Shown: positions 8,275-17,679 of the stretch, in pieces | Layout: every line of letters starts with the position of its first letter | Position numbering within the stretch: the first letter of the stretch is position 1 | Assembly: GCA_947503575.1 (NCBI GenBank) | Contig: CANNDZ010000001.1 | Coordinates: 496,001 to 560,000, forward strand | DNA length: 64,000 bases | Direction of reading: 5' to 3' | Origin: an uncultured Kordiimonas sp. | GTDB lineage: Bacteria; Pseudomonadota; Alphaproteobacteria; Sphingomonadales; Kordiimonadaceae | Program-made: the position numbers and the translations under genes | The notes under the pieces: model-generated | What the model saw: the letters and a program-made list of their open reading frames with translations, nothing else | What the model was told of the DNA's origin: nothing | Databases searched by the model: none

Positions 8275-9243
8275 ATGACGGACGTGGATCATACAACACC
8301 TATTGTTGTGGCGGACCCCGGCGATAGCCGAGACAATGAAGTGCGCCCTTTTCAGATTGAAGGTATGGATGTGCGGGGGCGCGCCGTCCGGCTGGGTACT
8401 GTCGTCGACCAGATTTTGAAAGCCCATGATTACCCGGAACCAATTGCGCGTATTTTGGGCGAGTTGTTGACGCTGACGGGCTTATTGGGGTCTATCATGA
8501 AGTTTGACGGCATCGTGACTGTACAGACGAAATCTGACGGACCGGTGCCCATGCTGGTGGCTGACTATGAACGGCAGGATGACGGTATTGGCCGGTTGCG
8601 GGGCTATGCTGATATTGATGAGGCCAAACTGTCTGCCTATGGCAAAAACCCCAGCTTCAAAGGACTGATTGGCTCCAAGAAAGGCTATCTGGCTCTGACC
8701 ATTGACCAGGGCGAGGACATGGACCGTTATCAGGGCATCGTTGATCTGGCAGGCGACAGTATTGCCGATGTTGCCCGTAATTATTTTATGAATTCAGAGC
8801 AGACACCCACCGAAATGCGGTTGGTGTGTGACCGGAACGACGTAACCGGCCATTGGCGCGCCGGTGGCATTATGGTGCAACATCTGGCACGCGGCGAGGA
8901 AGGCCAGGAACGGATATTGGACCGCGATACCCAGGAAGAATGGAACCGCGCCAGTGTGTTGATGCACAGCGTCAAGCACGAAGAACTGCTGGATCCTCAG
9001 ATGGACCTCGATCAGCTTTTGTACCGGCTTTACAACGAGGACGGCGTGCGGGTTTTTGATGCTGCCCGACTGGTGCATGCATGCCGCTGTTCGCGGGAAC
9101 GGCTGCAAACCGTGCTGACCCAGTTTGATGACGGGGAACTGGCAGAGATGGTGCGCGAAGGCGTTATTGACGTGAACTGCCAGTTTTGCAACACGACCTA
9201 CATCTTCACACCCGATGAAGTGCGTAGCGTGGAGCCGGAATAA
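8275..9243 (+). CDS. hslO: Redox-regulated chaperone Hsp33
   Basis: A 322-residue Hsp33. This cytoplasmic holdase is switched on by oxidation. The C-terminal zinc site is complete: Cys270 and Cys272 (CRC) and Cys302 and Cys305 (CQFC). The N-terminal domain has the family segments LGELLTLTGLLGS, KSDGPVPMLVADY and KGYLALTIDQG, and a short acidic N-terminal extension. AGGA precedes the ATG. The pairing with argF downstream of argD is seen in many Alphaproteobacteria and is probably only transcriptional. Confidence 0.95.
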   Translation: MTDVDHTTPIVVADPGDSRDNEVRPFQIEGMDVRGRAVRLGTVVDQILKAHDYPEPIARILGELLTLTGLLGSIMKFDGIVTVQTKSDGPVPMLVADYERQDDGIGRLRGYADIDEAKLSAYGKNPSFKGLIGSKKGYLALTIDQGEDMDRYQGIVDLAGDSIADVARNYFMNSEQTPTEMRLVCDRNDVTGHWRAGGIMVQHLARGEEGQERILDRDTQEEWNRASVLMHSVKHEELLDPQMDLDQLLYRLYNEDGVRVFDAARLVHACRCSRERLQTVLTQFDDGELAEMVREGVIDVNCQFCNTTYIFTPDEVRSVEPE

Positions 9244-9318
9244 GGTCAATCGTATCTAAAGCGGCGCGCGGCTTGCCTGATATTTGATGCGCTGCTAGGG
9301 TCTGCGCCGGGGGCGTAA

Positions 9319-9876
9319 ATGAGATACAGTGTGACCCCTACCATTGTACCAGCATCGCAATACGCACCTTCAGGGCCCCAGGCCGTGCTTTGGGACTATT
9401 GGCGTGTCTTACAGCAGCAGCATGATGGGTGTGTGCCCCCCTATGCCGCGTTTCGGCCATCTAGGCTAGCGAGTATTTTGCCTACTATGGCGCTGAGCGA
9501 ATATGTCGACCGCGACACCCAGAAAATACGGCTTATTGGCGGGGGTCATGATGGTTTTTGGCCACGAGAGGCCATTGGTGCGAACCTTTTTGATTTTGTG
9601 GATGCGACAGCAGCGGAAGGCCGCAAGCGACTGTACCAGGAAGTGATTACCCGACCCTGCGGTTGCTATTTTGACGAAGAGGGTCTTGCCAGCAATGGGC
9701 GTATCGTCCGTTATCGGGGTTTGTTTCTGCCGTTCCTGGACACCAACGGCAAGCCCTACATCTTCATCGGTTCCTATACCGTCTCGGCAGATGGGTTTGA
9801 CCTGAAGGGCACGACGGTTCCTGGCCTTGCCTCCCGAACGACCAACGACATAAAGTTTGTCACCCTATCAGATTAG
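9319..9876 (+). CDS. PAS-domain protein (PAS_5 / PF07310-like)
   Basis: A 185-residue soluble protein resembling the alphaproteobacterial PAS_5 family: a helix with VLWDYWRVLQQQ, then FRPSRLASILPTMALSEYV, IRLIGGG and GANLFDFVD, then a strand-rich end with VRYRGLFLPFLD and YIFIGSYT. These stand-alone proteins have no output domain, and most have no assigned function; some act as sensors or cell-cycle-linked adaptors. It lies 75 bases downstream of hslO on the same strand with no evident terminator between, and has only a weak GC-rich ribosome-binding site. No cofactor-binding residue can be named from sequence. Confidence 0.75.
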   Translation: MRYSVTPTIVPASQYAPSGPQAVLWDYWRVLQQQHDGCVPPYAAFRPSRLASILPTMALSEYVDRDTQKIRLIGGGHDGFWPREAIGANLFDFVDATAAEGRKRLYQEVITRPCGCYFDEEGLASNGRIVRYRGLFLPFLDTNGKPYIFIGSYTVSADGFDLKGTTVPGLASRTTNDIKFVTLSD

Positions 9877-9992
9877 GCTTGGCGAGACCGGATTAGAATT
9901 GGCGAGTTGGATGGCTGCAAGCCGTTTGCTTGTGTGGCTCATTTGGTCCTGATAGCCTCTAACCAGGCCATCGGTTTGTGTGGGGCGGGGGC

Positions 9993-11369
9993 ATGATGAC
10001 GAGCAAAAAAGTGTATTTCAAACAGGGTGATGAGCTGTCTTTGATACAGTTTAGCAAGTTCCTGCTGCCATCCTTGTTAGGCATCTTTATGTTTGTGATG
10101 CCGGTAACCGTTGATGGCAACAGCACCATTGTTGTAGCGCTTGTGATGGCTGTGCTGCGCGCACCAATTGACCATATCCTGCCTGAAATCAGTGTCAGTT
10201 TCCTGGGGTTCGCAGCACTGGGTGCGGCTGTGTATTTGCTGTTTCGACCATCGTGGATGCTGCAAAGGCCTGTTCTGTTGGCCTTTTGTGAAACCACACC
10301 AGTGTGGTTTTTGATGCGGCTCTTGGGTTTTGCTGTTGCTTGTATGGTGTTTTTTGACACTGGGCCCGCCCTCCTGAGGCAAGCGGACACCGGCGGCACC
10401 GCTCTTAATGTGATTGCCCCCGCCTTATTGTTTACCATCGGCGTTGCCTGCATCCTGTTGCCTTTGTTAACCGATTTCGGCTTGCTGGAATTTACAGGTA
10501 CGATGTTGCGCCGACCGTTCGAGCGCTTGTTTACCTTGCCGGGCCGCGCGGCGATTGATGCGGCATCATCCATTTTTGCAGCGGCGTCAGTTGGGTTATT
10601 GTTAACCTTCAAGCAGTATGAAGATGGGCGTTATACGGTGCGCGAAGCGGCATCCGTTGCGACCAATTTTTCCATTGTTTCCCTGCCGTTTAGCCTAGTG
10701 GTCGCTGCAACCGCCAGGGTCGATCATTTGTTTTTCCCTTGGTACCTGTCTGTGGTGGCAGCTTGCATTGTCTGTGCCGCCATAATGGTGCGACTAAGGC
10801 CCCTAAAGACCTTACCAGATAGCTATTATGAACCAGTGGGTAAAACGGTAAACGAAGAAAAAGACGACCAGTATACCTTGGTACAATGGGCGCTGCGGGA
10901 AGCCGTTATGCGGGCGGCTGCGGCCCCTAAACCTCACCGGCTTTTTGTTCGGGGTCTCCAGTCGGCGGTGGTCACCCTTGCCAAAGTCATGGGCCCATCA
11001 CTGGCCATTGTGACAGCATCCAGCATTATCGTGTTTCACTCACCCGCAATGGAGGCTTTGTCCTGGCCCATATATCAACTGCTGGACTTAGTGGGTGTGC
11101 CCGAAGCACAGAAGGTTGCACCCGGCGTGATCGGCGGTTTTCTGGAAATGCTGATCCCGTCTTTGGTGGCGGCAAGCGTCGACAGCGAGCTGATGCGTTT
11201 TGTGCTGGCCGGGCTGTCGGTATCGCAGTTGATCTATATGTCCGAAGTGGGTGTTTTGATCCTGCGCTCCAAGGTGCCACTCAGCTTCATTAACCTCTTG
11301 CAGATTTTCTTGCTCAGGACCGTGATCCTGTTTCCTCTGTTGATGCTGGCGGGTTGGCTACTTGTATAG
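9993..11369 (+). CDS. YjiH-type membrane protein with nucleoside-recognition (Gate) domains
   Basis: A 458-residue polytopic inner-membrane protein of about ten hydrophobic segments, resembling the YjiH / nucleoside-recognition (Gate, PF07670) family. N-terminal segments include SLIQFSKFLLPSLLGIFMFVMPV. Later parts such as TNFSIVSLPFSLVVAATA, GVIGGFLEMLIPSLVAA and LSVSQLIYMSEVGVLIL match the paired Gate repeats. The transported substrate is unknown for the family. ATG codons at 9993 and 9996 follow a GGGGCGGGGG stretch; a GTG at 9978 is possible but gives no better N-terminus. It ends against the convergent PQQ dehydrogenase with no spacer, the two stops abutting at 11369/11370. Confidence 0.75.
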   Translation: MMTSKKVYFKQGDELSLIQFSKFLLPSLLGIFMFVMPVTVDGNSTIVVALVMAVLRAPIDHILPEISVSFLGFAALGAAVYLLFRPSWMLQRPVLLAFCETTPVWFLMRLLGFAVACMVFFDTGPALLRQADTGGTALNVIAPALLFTIGVACILLPLLTDFGLLEFTGTMLRRPFERLFTLPGRAAIDAASSIFAAASVGLLLTFKQYEDGRYTVREAASVATNFSIVSLPFSLVVAATARVDHLFFPWYLSVVAACIVCAAIMVRLRPLKTLPDSYYEPVGKTVNEEKDDQYTLVQWALREAVMRAAAAPKPHRLFVRGLQSAVVTLAKVMGPSLAIVTASSIIVFHSPAMEALSWPIYQLLDLVGVPEAQKVAPGVIGGFLEMLIPSLVAASVDSELMRFVLAGLSVSQLIYMSEVGVLILRSKVPLSFINLLQIFLLRTVILFPLLMLAGWLLV

Positions 11370-13535
11370 TCAATTGCCACTAGGTGCCGGGGCTTTGGCT
11401 TGCGCGGTGGCATTGTGTGCCTGCCTCACCACATAAGCGCGGATGGCCTCAATATCTTCCGGCGTTAACACGTCACTGAAAGAAACCATGCCCTGGTCTG
11501 CCAGCACGCCCTCTGCGACAACAGCCTGCCAAGCATCTGCATTACCGCTATAGTCAGACCACCGCAGGTCGGGCAGCACACCACTGCTTATACCAAGCCC
11601 TCCATGGCAGACAGCACAGTTACGAGCATAATGTATCATCCCCGTTTGCTGTTCTTCCGGTGTGCCAAAAGGATCAGCTTTTACCACGCGCTCAACTTCT
11701 GGAAGGGGGATGTCGGCGATTGTGCCGGTGCCACCAAGTTTGAAAGTGACAACCTTGCCAACTTTTGGCGAGACAGGCGTGTCATAACCAAGGCCAACAG
11801 TTAGAGCATACAATGTTCCCCAGCCGGTAGTGATGGTAACATATTGCTCTCCGTCAATTTCAAATGTGGCCGGTCCTGATGCTGCACCGGACTTCAGATT
11901 TGTGGTCCACAGTTTTGCACCTGTTGCAGCATCATAGGCCACAAAGTCGCCGGCAAGTTTGCCTTGAAATATCAGACCGCCAGCGGTTGAAAGCACACCG
12001 CCATTCCAGGCGTTATCATGTTCAACGCTCCATCGAGCTTCTTGAGTGACCGGGTCCCAGGCAATCAACCGACCTTTCAGCGAGGCCCGCGAGGCCTGCA
12101 TAAGCCCGGGAGGTACGTCAACTGCCAGACCGCCTGCGAAGTCGGAGCCAGTATTCCATTTGACTTGTTTGGTCTTCCACAACTTATCCAGTGAATAGGT
12201 GGCGGGGATTTCCTGCGCAGGTATATAGGCAAGTTTCAGGCTCGGGTTGAAGGCCATGGGGTGCCAATTGTGGGCGCCGTGCGGACCAGGAAGTTGCGCA
12301 TATAATTCCGTGCCATACCTCGCAGCCGGAATTTCAATGGGCCGTCCATTTTCATCCAGTCCCGCTGCCCAGTTTTGCGGGCCGAACGGCTTGCCAGAAA
12401 TAAACTCACCAGTGGCAGCGTCCAGGACGTAAAAGAAACTGTTTTTGGGTGCTTGCATGACAACGCGTCGCGTCGTCCCCCCTTCACCGAAAGGGAGTTC
12501 CGCGAGAATGATCGACTGGGTGGCGGTATAGTCCCAGTTATCGCCGGGCGTCGTTTGAAAGTGCCACTTGTAGGTGCCGGTTTTTGCGTCAACCGCAACA
12601 ATAGATGACAGGAACAAGTTGTCACCGCCCGCAGGGTCGCGGATGGTGCGGTTCCATGGTGAACCATTGCCGACACCGAATATGATCTGGTCGCCCACAT
12701 GGTCATAAACAATACTATCCCATACGGTTCCACCCCCGCCGTCTGTTACCCACGCACCATCATCACCCCACGTCAGATTACCGATTGATTCAAACGCTGC
12801 ATCCGATACGGCGCCGTCTGGCATCTTGTTGGGGTTTGGCACGGTGTAAAAGCGCCAAACCAGCTCGCCGGTCTCGGCGCTGTAGGCTGAAATATAACCA
12901 CGCACCCCCAGCTCAGCTCCGCCGTTGCCAATAAGAACAAGGCCGTTAACAATGCGCGGCGCGCCAGTGATGGTATAGGGCTTGGTTTGGTCAACGGTAA
13001 CAGTGCTCCAGACAACTGCACCGGTCTCGGCGTCCAGTGCTTCCAGTCTGCCGTCGATGACCCCAACAAATACTTTACCGCCGTAGACGCCCACGCCGCG
13101 GTTTACCACATCGCAGCAAGCCTTAACCCCAACGCTTTTATCCACCTCAGGGTCGTAAACCCAAAGCTCTTTACCGGTTGCTGCGTCCAGCGCATAAACC
13201 AGGGACCAGGCGGAGGTGACATACATAACCCCGTCAACAACAATCGGCGTGGCTTCAACGCCCCGGTTTGTCGCCAGGTCATAGGTCCAGGCCACACCCA
13301 GTTTCTCTACATTTTGTGTCGTTATTTGCGTGAGAGAGGAATGGCGTTGCTCGTTATATCCACCACCATAGGAAAGCCATTCTGTGCCAGGGCTGGTCGC
13401 CGCGATGCGCGCCGTATCTACGTCAGCAAAGGCGGGCTGTGTGGTTTCTGTTTCGCTGTTGTTATCATTGCTGCACCCCAACAGGATAAGACAAAGTCCA
13501 GCACAAAGGCCTTTTATAATAGTGCGTGCATGCAT
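11370..13535 (-). CDS. PQQ-dependent quinohaemoprotein alcohol dehydrogenase (lipoprotein)
   Basis: A 721-residue type II (quinohaemoprotein) alcohol dehydrogenase. An eight-blade PQQ propeller covers roughly residues 40-600 with tryptophan-docking repeats (ATGKELW, ETGELVW, ATGAKLW). The adjacent-cysteine disulfide that sits on PQQ is present (ACCD), and the catalytic Asp lies in GDNWDYTATQ. The residue two after that Asp is Thr rather than Asp, so a calcium rather than lanthanide enzyme is expected. A C-terminal cytochrome c domain has CAVCH at 640-644. The N-terminus ends in a lipobox LLGC (Cys21), so the enzyme is probably membrane-anchored in the periplasm. No PQQ synthesis genes are in the window. 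Confidence 0.92.
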   Translation of the reverse strand: MHARTIIKGLCAGLCLILLGCSNDNNSETETTQPAFADVDTARIAATSPGTEWLSYGGGYNEQRHSSLTQITTQNVEKLGVAWTYDLATNRGVEATPIVVDGVMYVTSAWSLVYALDAATGKELWVYDPEVDKSVGVKACCDVVNRGVGVYGGKVFVGVIDGRLEALDAETGAVVWSTVTVDQTKPYTITGAPRIVNGLVLIGNGGAELGVRGYISAYSAETGELVWRFYTVPNPNKMPDGAVSDAAFESIGNLTWGDDGAWVTDGGGGTVWDSIVYDHVGDQIIFGVGNGSPWNRTIRDPAGGDNLFLSSIVAVDAKTGTYKWHFQTTPGDNWDYTATQSIILAELPFGEGGTTRRVVMQAPKNSFFYVLDAATGEFISGKPFGPQNWAAGLDENGRPIEIPAARYGTELYAQLPGPHGAHNWHPMAFNPSLKLAYIPAQEIPATYSLDKLWKTKQVKWNTGSDFAGGLAVDVPPGLMQASRASLKGRLIAWDPVTQEARWSVEHDNAWNGGVLSTAGGLIFQGKLAGDFVAYDAATGAKLWTTNLKSGAASGPATFEIDGEQYVTITTGWGTLYALTVGLGYDTPVSPKVGKVVTFKLGGTGTIADIPLPEVERVVKADPFGTPEEQQTGMIHYARNCAVCHGGLGISSGVLPDLRWSDYSGNADAWQAVVAEGVLADQGMVSFSDVLTPEDIEAIRAYVVRQAHNATAQAKAPAPSGN

Positions 13536-13647
13536 CGTCTGCCTCCCCTGCAGGTGATCTCATATACTGAACTAGCGCGCTGGTTTCATTTGGCCAGTTT
13601 GGTGAAAAGCGCGAGTATGCCTTACTATGCGGCGTGTTATGGGAAGT

Positions 13648-13665
13648 TTGTCATCAAATTGTAAC
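13648..13665 (+). promoter_or_regulatory. Candidate Pho box upstream of pstS
   Basis: The sequence TTGTCATCAAATTGTAAC contains two half-sites (TGTCAT at 13649, TGTAAC at 13660) exactly 11 bases apart, the spacing of PhoB-binding repeats. It matches about 12 of 18 positions of the E. coli Pho-box consensus and lies about 120 bases upstream of the pstS start. Confidence 0.55.
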
Positions 13666-13784
13666 AGCAGGTCAGTAGGACAGCGAAGCACATTTATGCG
13701 CCAAGTGTGTTCATTGATTGTACGAACTTTTTATCCCGTTGTGGCTGTGCCCCAGCGGGACTATCGCTATTGGAGATAGAGACC

Positions 13785-14867
13785 GTGATCCGGTTTGTCT
13801 TTGCTACAGTGTTATCAGTGCTATCGCTGGCCACAATCGTGGGGCCAGTGGCGATGCCTGCATGGTCGCAAGACAATATTCGTATTGTCGGGTCTTCAAC
13901 GGTTTTTCCTTTTGCAACCGCGGCGGCCGAGGAATTTGGTAACACCAGTCCTTACAAAACACCAATTGTCGAGGCAACAGGCACAGGGGGCGGGTTGAAG
14001 CTATTCTGTGCTGGCATTGGCACCAACTTTCCGGACGTTGTGAATGCATCCCGCCGCATTAACAAAACTGAACTGGACGTATGCCGGGCTAACGGCGTGA
14101 CCGACATTGTGGAAGTCAAAATCGGGTTTGACGGTATTGTTTTAGCGGGTGCCAAAAGCGCCCCTGCCATGCAATTGACCTTGCGAGACCTGTATTTGGC
14201 ACTGGCTGCCCGTGTGCCGGCACCCGGTAGTGCAGGGGCGCCAGATGACCTGGTTGAAAATCCCTATCGTCGCTGGAATGAAGTCAACCCGGCATTACCG
14301 GATATGGAGATTTCTGTCTTGGGCCCACCGCCGACGTCCGGTACGCGTGATGCCTTTAACCGTATTGTTATTGAAGGTGGCTGCCGCAATTTCGCCGGTA
14401 TGCGCGCACTTGAACAAGAAGACCCTTACCGGTTTTTGGCTCTATGCAGGGCGGTTCGCGAAGATGGTGCCTATGTGGAAGCTGGTGAAAACGATAATCT
14501 GATCGTACAAAAAATAGTTGGCAATGACCGGGCCGTTGGTGTTTTTGGCTATAGTTTTCTTAGCCAGAACCCAGACATTTTGCAGGCATATCCGATATCC
14601 GAAGATGGGGTGTCTTTCTTAAACCCCACTTTTGACTTGATTGCAGACGGGTCATATCCGATTTCACGGTCTTTGTTTCTGTATGCAAAAAAGGCGCATA
14701 TTGGCGTAGTGCCAGGCATTGAGGAATTCATTAGAGAATTTATCAGTGAACGGGCCTCAGGTGATTTTGGATACCTGCTTGATCGTGGGCTTATCCCGCT
14801 TTCCGCAGAAGAGAGAATTGCGTCTCTTGGTTTGATAAACAGCCTTGTTAACCTGCAGCTCAATTAA
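13785..14867 (+). CDS. pstS: Phosphate ABC transporter, periplasmic binding protein
   Basis: A 360-residue PstS. The GTG at 13785 follows GGAGA with an 8-base gap and gives a signal peptide (MIRFVFATVLSVLSLATIV, cleavage near AWSQ). The phosphate-binding loops are visible: IRIVGSSTVFPF, TGTGGGLKLFC, NASRRINKTE, GFDGIVLAG and PPPTSGTRDAF. It captures periplasmic phosphate for PstCAB. The frame is open further upstream to 13707, but that would put residues before the signal peptide. It heads the pst operon, with a Pho box before it and a stem-loop directly after it. Confidence 0.93.
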   Translation: MIRFVFATVLSVLSLATIVGPVAMPAWSQDNIRIVGSSTVFPFATAAAEEFGNTSPYKTPIVEATGTGGGLKLFCAGIGTNFPDVVNASRRINKTELDVCRANGVTDIVEVKIGFDGIVLAGAKSAPAMQLTLRDLYLALAARVPAPGSAGAPDDLVENPYRRWNEVNPALPDMEISVLGPPPTSGTRDAFNRIVIEGGCRNFAGMRALEQEDPYRFLALCRAVREDGAYVEAGENDNLIVQKIVGNDRAVGVFGYSFLSQNPDILQAYPISEDGVSFLNPTFDLIADGSYPISRSLFLYAKKAHIGVVPGIEEFIREFISERASGDFGYLLDRGLIPLSAEERIASLGLINSLVNLQLN

Positions 14868-14884
14868 CTCGTAACAAACGAGTT
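14866..14884 (+). promoter_or_regulatory. Stem-loop between pstS and pstC
   Basis: AACTCGT, loop AACAA, ACGAGTT, followed by TTAT. The left arm includes part of the pstS stop codon. Such a hairpin could stop many transcripts or protect the upstream mRNA, giving more PstS than membrane subunits, as is usual in binding-protein-dependent operons. Confidence 0.55.
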
Positions 14885-14974
14885 TTATGGATGAAGATTG
14901 TGATTTTCAGTTCAACCAGCGATCATGATGTGGATAAAGCCATTGTGGCCATGGTTCGGCGCAGGGAATTTTAG

Positions 14975-16354
14975 GTGACCAACGCAACGATAGTCGTGGT
15001 ACTTGCGCTGATGGCGCTTATTGCATTTGCAGTGGTGCGACAGCGATCTGTGGCGCTGGTTGCCGGTGCCACCGACCAGCTTCATTCTTTGCCGCGTTAC
15101 CACGGCTATTATGCCGCCTTAATGGTGGCTCTGCCCGGTTTGGTTGTTCTGGTGCTGTGGCTGATCAGCGGAAAATATATCGTCGAGAATTTGATACTTT
15201 CGGGTTTGCCGTCTGCATTGGTTGACGCCAACGCTGAACGACTTGATTTGTTGGTGAACCGCATACGGTTAATTGCTGAAAATGGTGTCGGCCTTGAAAC
15301 TGATGACGCGATTTTAGACGCAGCAGCCCGGTTTAACAGCCTTTATGGCCGGGGTATTGCGGCGACACTGGTGTTGACGATGGCAGCGGCAGGTGCGGGT
15401 TATCTGTATGCAGTTGGCAAAGTTGCCCCCCTGTTCAGGGCGCGCACACGTTTTGAAAAAATACTGCACAGTATGTTGGCTCTCAGTTCGTTTCTGGCAA
15501 TTGGCATTACCATCGGCATCATCGGGTCCTTGATTTTTGAAAGCCTGCGGTTTTTCCAACAGGTGCCGCTAGAAGAATTTATCTTTGGTTTGAAATGGAG
15601 TCCGCAAACCGCGCTTCGCGTTGACCAGATCGCTGCCGAAGGATCATTCGGCGCAGTGCCGCTGTTTGCCGGTACATTTTTAATCAGTCTGATTGCCATG
15701 GTTGTGGCCGGCCCCATCGGCTTGTTCGCTGCTATTTACCTGACGCAGTATGCCAGCCCCCGGACACGAAACTTTGCTAAACCAATCCTGGAAATCCTCG
15801 CGGGTGTCCCAACGGTGGTGTATGGCTTTTTTGCTGCCCTAACAGTGGCCCCGTTGTTTCGCGATTTGGGTATGACCCTGGGTCTTGATATCGCGAGCGA
15901 AAGCGCGCTGGTCGCAGGGGTTGTGATGGGTATCATGATCATTCCTTTTGTTTCGTCGCTATCTGACGATGCATTGATGGCCGTGCCAGACGCCATGAAA
16001 GAGGGATCTTTGGCATTGGGCGCAACCCCAGCAGAAACAGTGATGAAAGTATTGCTGCCGTCTGCATTACCGGGCATTGCAAGTGCATTTTTGCTGGCTG
16101 CCAGTCGTGCGGTGGGCGAGACCATGATTGTGGTAATGGCTGCAGGCATGCGTCCAAACCTCACGGCAAATCCGCTTGAAGCGGTGACAACTGTAACGGT
16201 GCAGATTGTTGCGCTTTTGACGGGTGACCAGGAATTTAACAGCACCAAGACCCTGTCGGCATTTGCGCTTGGGTTGGCGTTGTTTGTGACGACCCTGATG
16301 CTCAATATTTTTGCGCTGCGTTTGGTACGGCGATACAGGCAAGTTTATGAGTGA
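14975..16354 (+). CDS. pstC: Phosphate ABC transporter permease PstC
   Basis: A 459-residue PstC. The second half is the conserved permease: PIGLFAAIYLTQYASP, LEILAGVPTVVYGFFA, and the loop that contacts the ATPase, EGSLALGATPAETVMKVLLP. The first 230 residues add two membrane segments and a periplasmic part, making it longer than E. coli PstC (319). That longer form, as in PstA here, appears in several Alphaproteobacteria. The GTG at 14975 follows GCAGGGA. The stop overlaps the pstA start by 8 bases. Confidence 0.93.
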   Translation: MTNATIVVVLALMALIAFAVVRQRSVALVAGATDQLHSLPRYHGYYAALMVALPGLVVLVLWLISGKYIVENLILSGLPSALVDANAERLDLLVNRIRLIAENGVGLETDDAILDAAARFNSLYGRGIAATLVLTMAAAGAGYLYAVGKVAPLFRARTRFEKILHSMLALSSFLAIGITIGIIGSLIFESLRFFQQVPLEEFIFGLKWSPQTALRVDQIAAEGSFGAVPLFAGTFLISLIAMVVAGPIGLFAAIYLTQYASPRTRNFAKPILEILAGVPTVVYGFFAALTVAPLFRDLGMTLGLDIASESALVAGVVMGIMIIPFVSSLSDDALMAVPDAMKEGSLALGATPAETVMKVLLPSALPGIASAFLLAASRAVGETMIVVMAAGMRPNLTANPLEAVTTVTVQIVALLTGDQEFNSTKTLSAFALGLALFVTTLMLNIFALRLVRRYRQVYE

Positions 16355-17678
16355 CGACCGCGCAAATAACCTGGACGTTCTGAGTAGGCGCGTGAACTGG
16401 AAATCAACCCAGATGCGGGCGCGGGTGCGTCGGCGTTACTGGGCCGACAGGTTGTTTCGTTTGTCCGGGTTCTCGGCCGTTGTAATCGCGGGTCTGTTCT
16501 TGTTGTTCCTGCTGGGCAATATAATCCAGAATGGTATTTCAGGGTTTATGCAAACCAGTATCGAAATTGATATTGCGTTTGACCCGACCCTATTGCCTGA
16601 CCCAACCCTGCCACCTGATCAGTTTAGTGCCGCGTTAGCGCGGGCCGATATGCAGCGCCTGTTGCGCCAGGCACTGATGGCAGAGTTTCCGAATGTTTCA
16701 GGCAGGCGGGATATTATCCAGTTAACCCGCATGTTAAGCAGCGGTGCCCGCGCTCAGCTTCGCCAAGTTATCCTAAAAGACCCATCGGTAATCGGAACAA
16801 CCAAGCGAGTTCGCATTCTCGCGTCTGATGAAGTGGATCAGGTGATGAAGGGCAACATTGATGTTGGTGTTTCGGAAGAAAACCGCAAACTGCAGGACAA
16901 AGAACTTGCCTGGCTGGGAAGATTTCAACAAGAGGATAGGGTTTCACTGTCCTTTCATTCCCGGTTCATCACCGGCGGTGATTCGCGCGAGCCGGAACTT
17001 GTTGGTGTTCGGGGTGCTATCACAGGGTCGGCGTTGACGCTGCTTGTTACCCTGCTGACAGCGTTTCCGGTTGGCCTTGCTGCGGCTATTTATCTGGAAG
17101 AATTCGCGCCCCGCAACCGTTTTACGGACATTATCGAGGTTAACATCAATAATCTTGCAGCCGTTCCCTCGATAGTGTTTGGCTTGCTGGGCCTGGCGTT
17201 TTTTTTAGGGTTTATGGGTATGGCCCGGTCTGCACCGCTTGTTGGCGGGTTGACGCTGGCGTTGTTAACACTCCCGACGATTATTATCTCGGCGCGCGCA
17301 GCTATTGCGGCCGTTCCCGGCTCGATTAGGGATGCTGCGCGGGGCCTCGGTGCCTCGCCTATGCAAGTGGCGTTTCATCATGTGGTGCCGTTGGCTATGC
17401 CGGGCATCATGACAGGCACCATCATTGGTATGGCGCGTGCTTTGGGTGAAAGCGCGCCGTTGCTGATGATTGGTATGGTAGCGTTTATCGTTGATGTGCC
17501 CGGCGGTGTCAACGACCCGGCGACAGTTTTGCCCGTGCAAATATATTTGTGGGCTGATAGCCCCGAGCGGGCGTTCATTGAAAAAACATCTGCGGCGATT
17601 ATGGTGCTATTGTTTTTCCTGATTTCGATGAATGGGCTGGCAATCTGGCTGCGTCAAAGATTCGAGCGAAAGTGGTGA
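16347..17678 (+). CDS. pstA: Phosphate ABC transporter permease PstA
   Basis: A 443-residue PstA. The ATG at 16347 overlaps the end of pstC. After a basic cytoplasmic N-terminus and one membrane segment comes a periplasmic insert of about 190 residues not found in E. coli PstA (296 residues). Then come the permease core segments [33 protein letters not shown] and the ATPase-contact loop [22 protein letters not shown]. The insert may modify docking of PstS. pstB begins one base after its stop. Confidence 0.93.
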   Translation: MSDDRANNLDVLSRRVNWKSTQMRARVRRRYWADRLFRLSGFSAVVIAGLFLLFLLGNIIQNGISGFMQTSIEIDIAFDPTLLPDPTLPPDQFSAALARADMQRLLRQALMAEFPNVSGRRDIIQLTRMLSSGARAQLRQVILKDPSVIGTTKRVRILASDEVDQVMKGNIDVGVSEENRKLQDKELAWLGRFQQEDRVSLSFHSRFITGGDSREPELVGVRGAITGSALTLLVTLLTAFPVGLAAAIYLEEFAPRNRFTDIIEVNINNLAAVPSIVFGLLGLAFFLGFMGMARSAPLVGGLTLALLTLPTIIISARAAIAAVPGSIRDAARGLGASPMQVAFHHVVPLAMPGIMTGTIIGMARALGESAPLLMIGMVAFIVDVPGGVNDPATVLPVQIYLWADSPERAFIEKTSAAIMVLLFFLISMNGLAIWLRQRFERKW

Positions 17679-17679
17679 T

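Noticed and set aside
14893-14972. Possible small gene between pstS and pstC
   Set aside because: Only very short frames exist (a 13-codon one begins at the ATG near 14888) and there is no ribosome-binding site; the gap is better explained by the stem-loop and the pstC leader.
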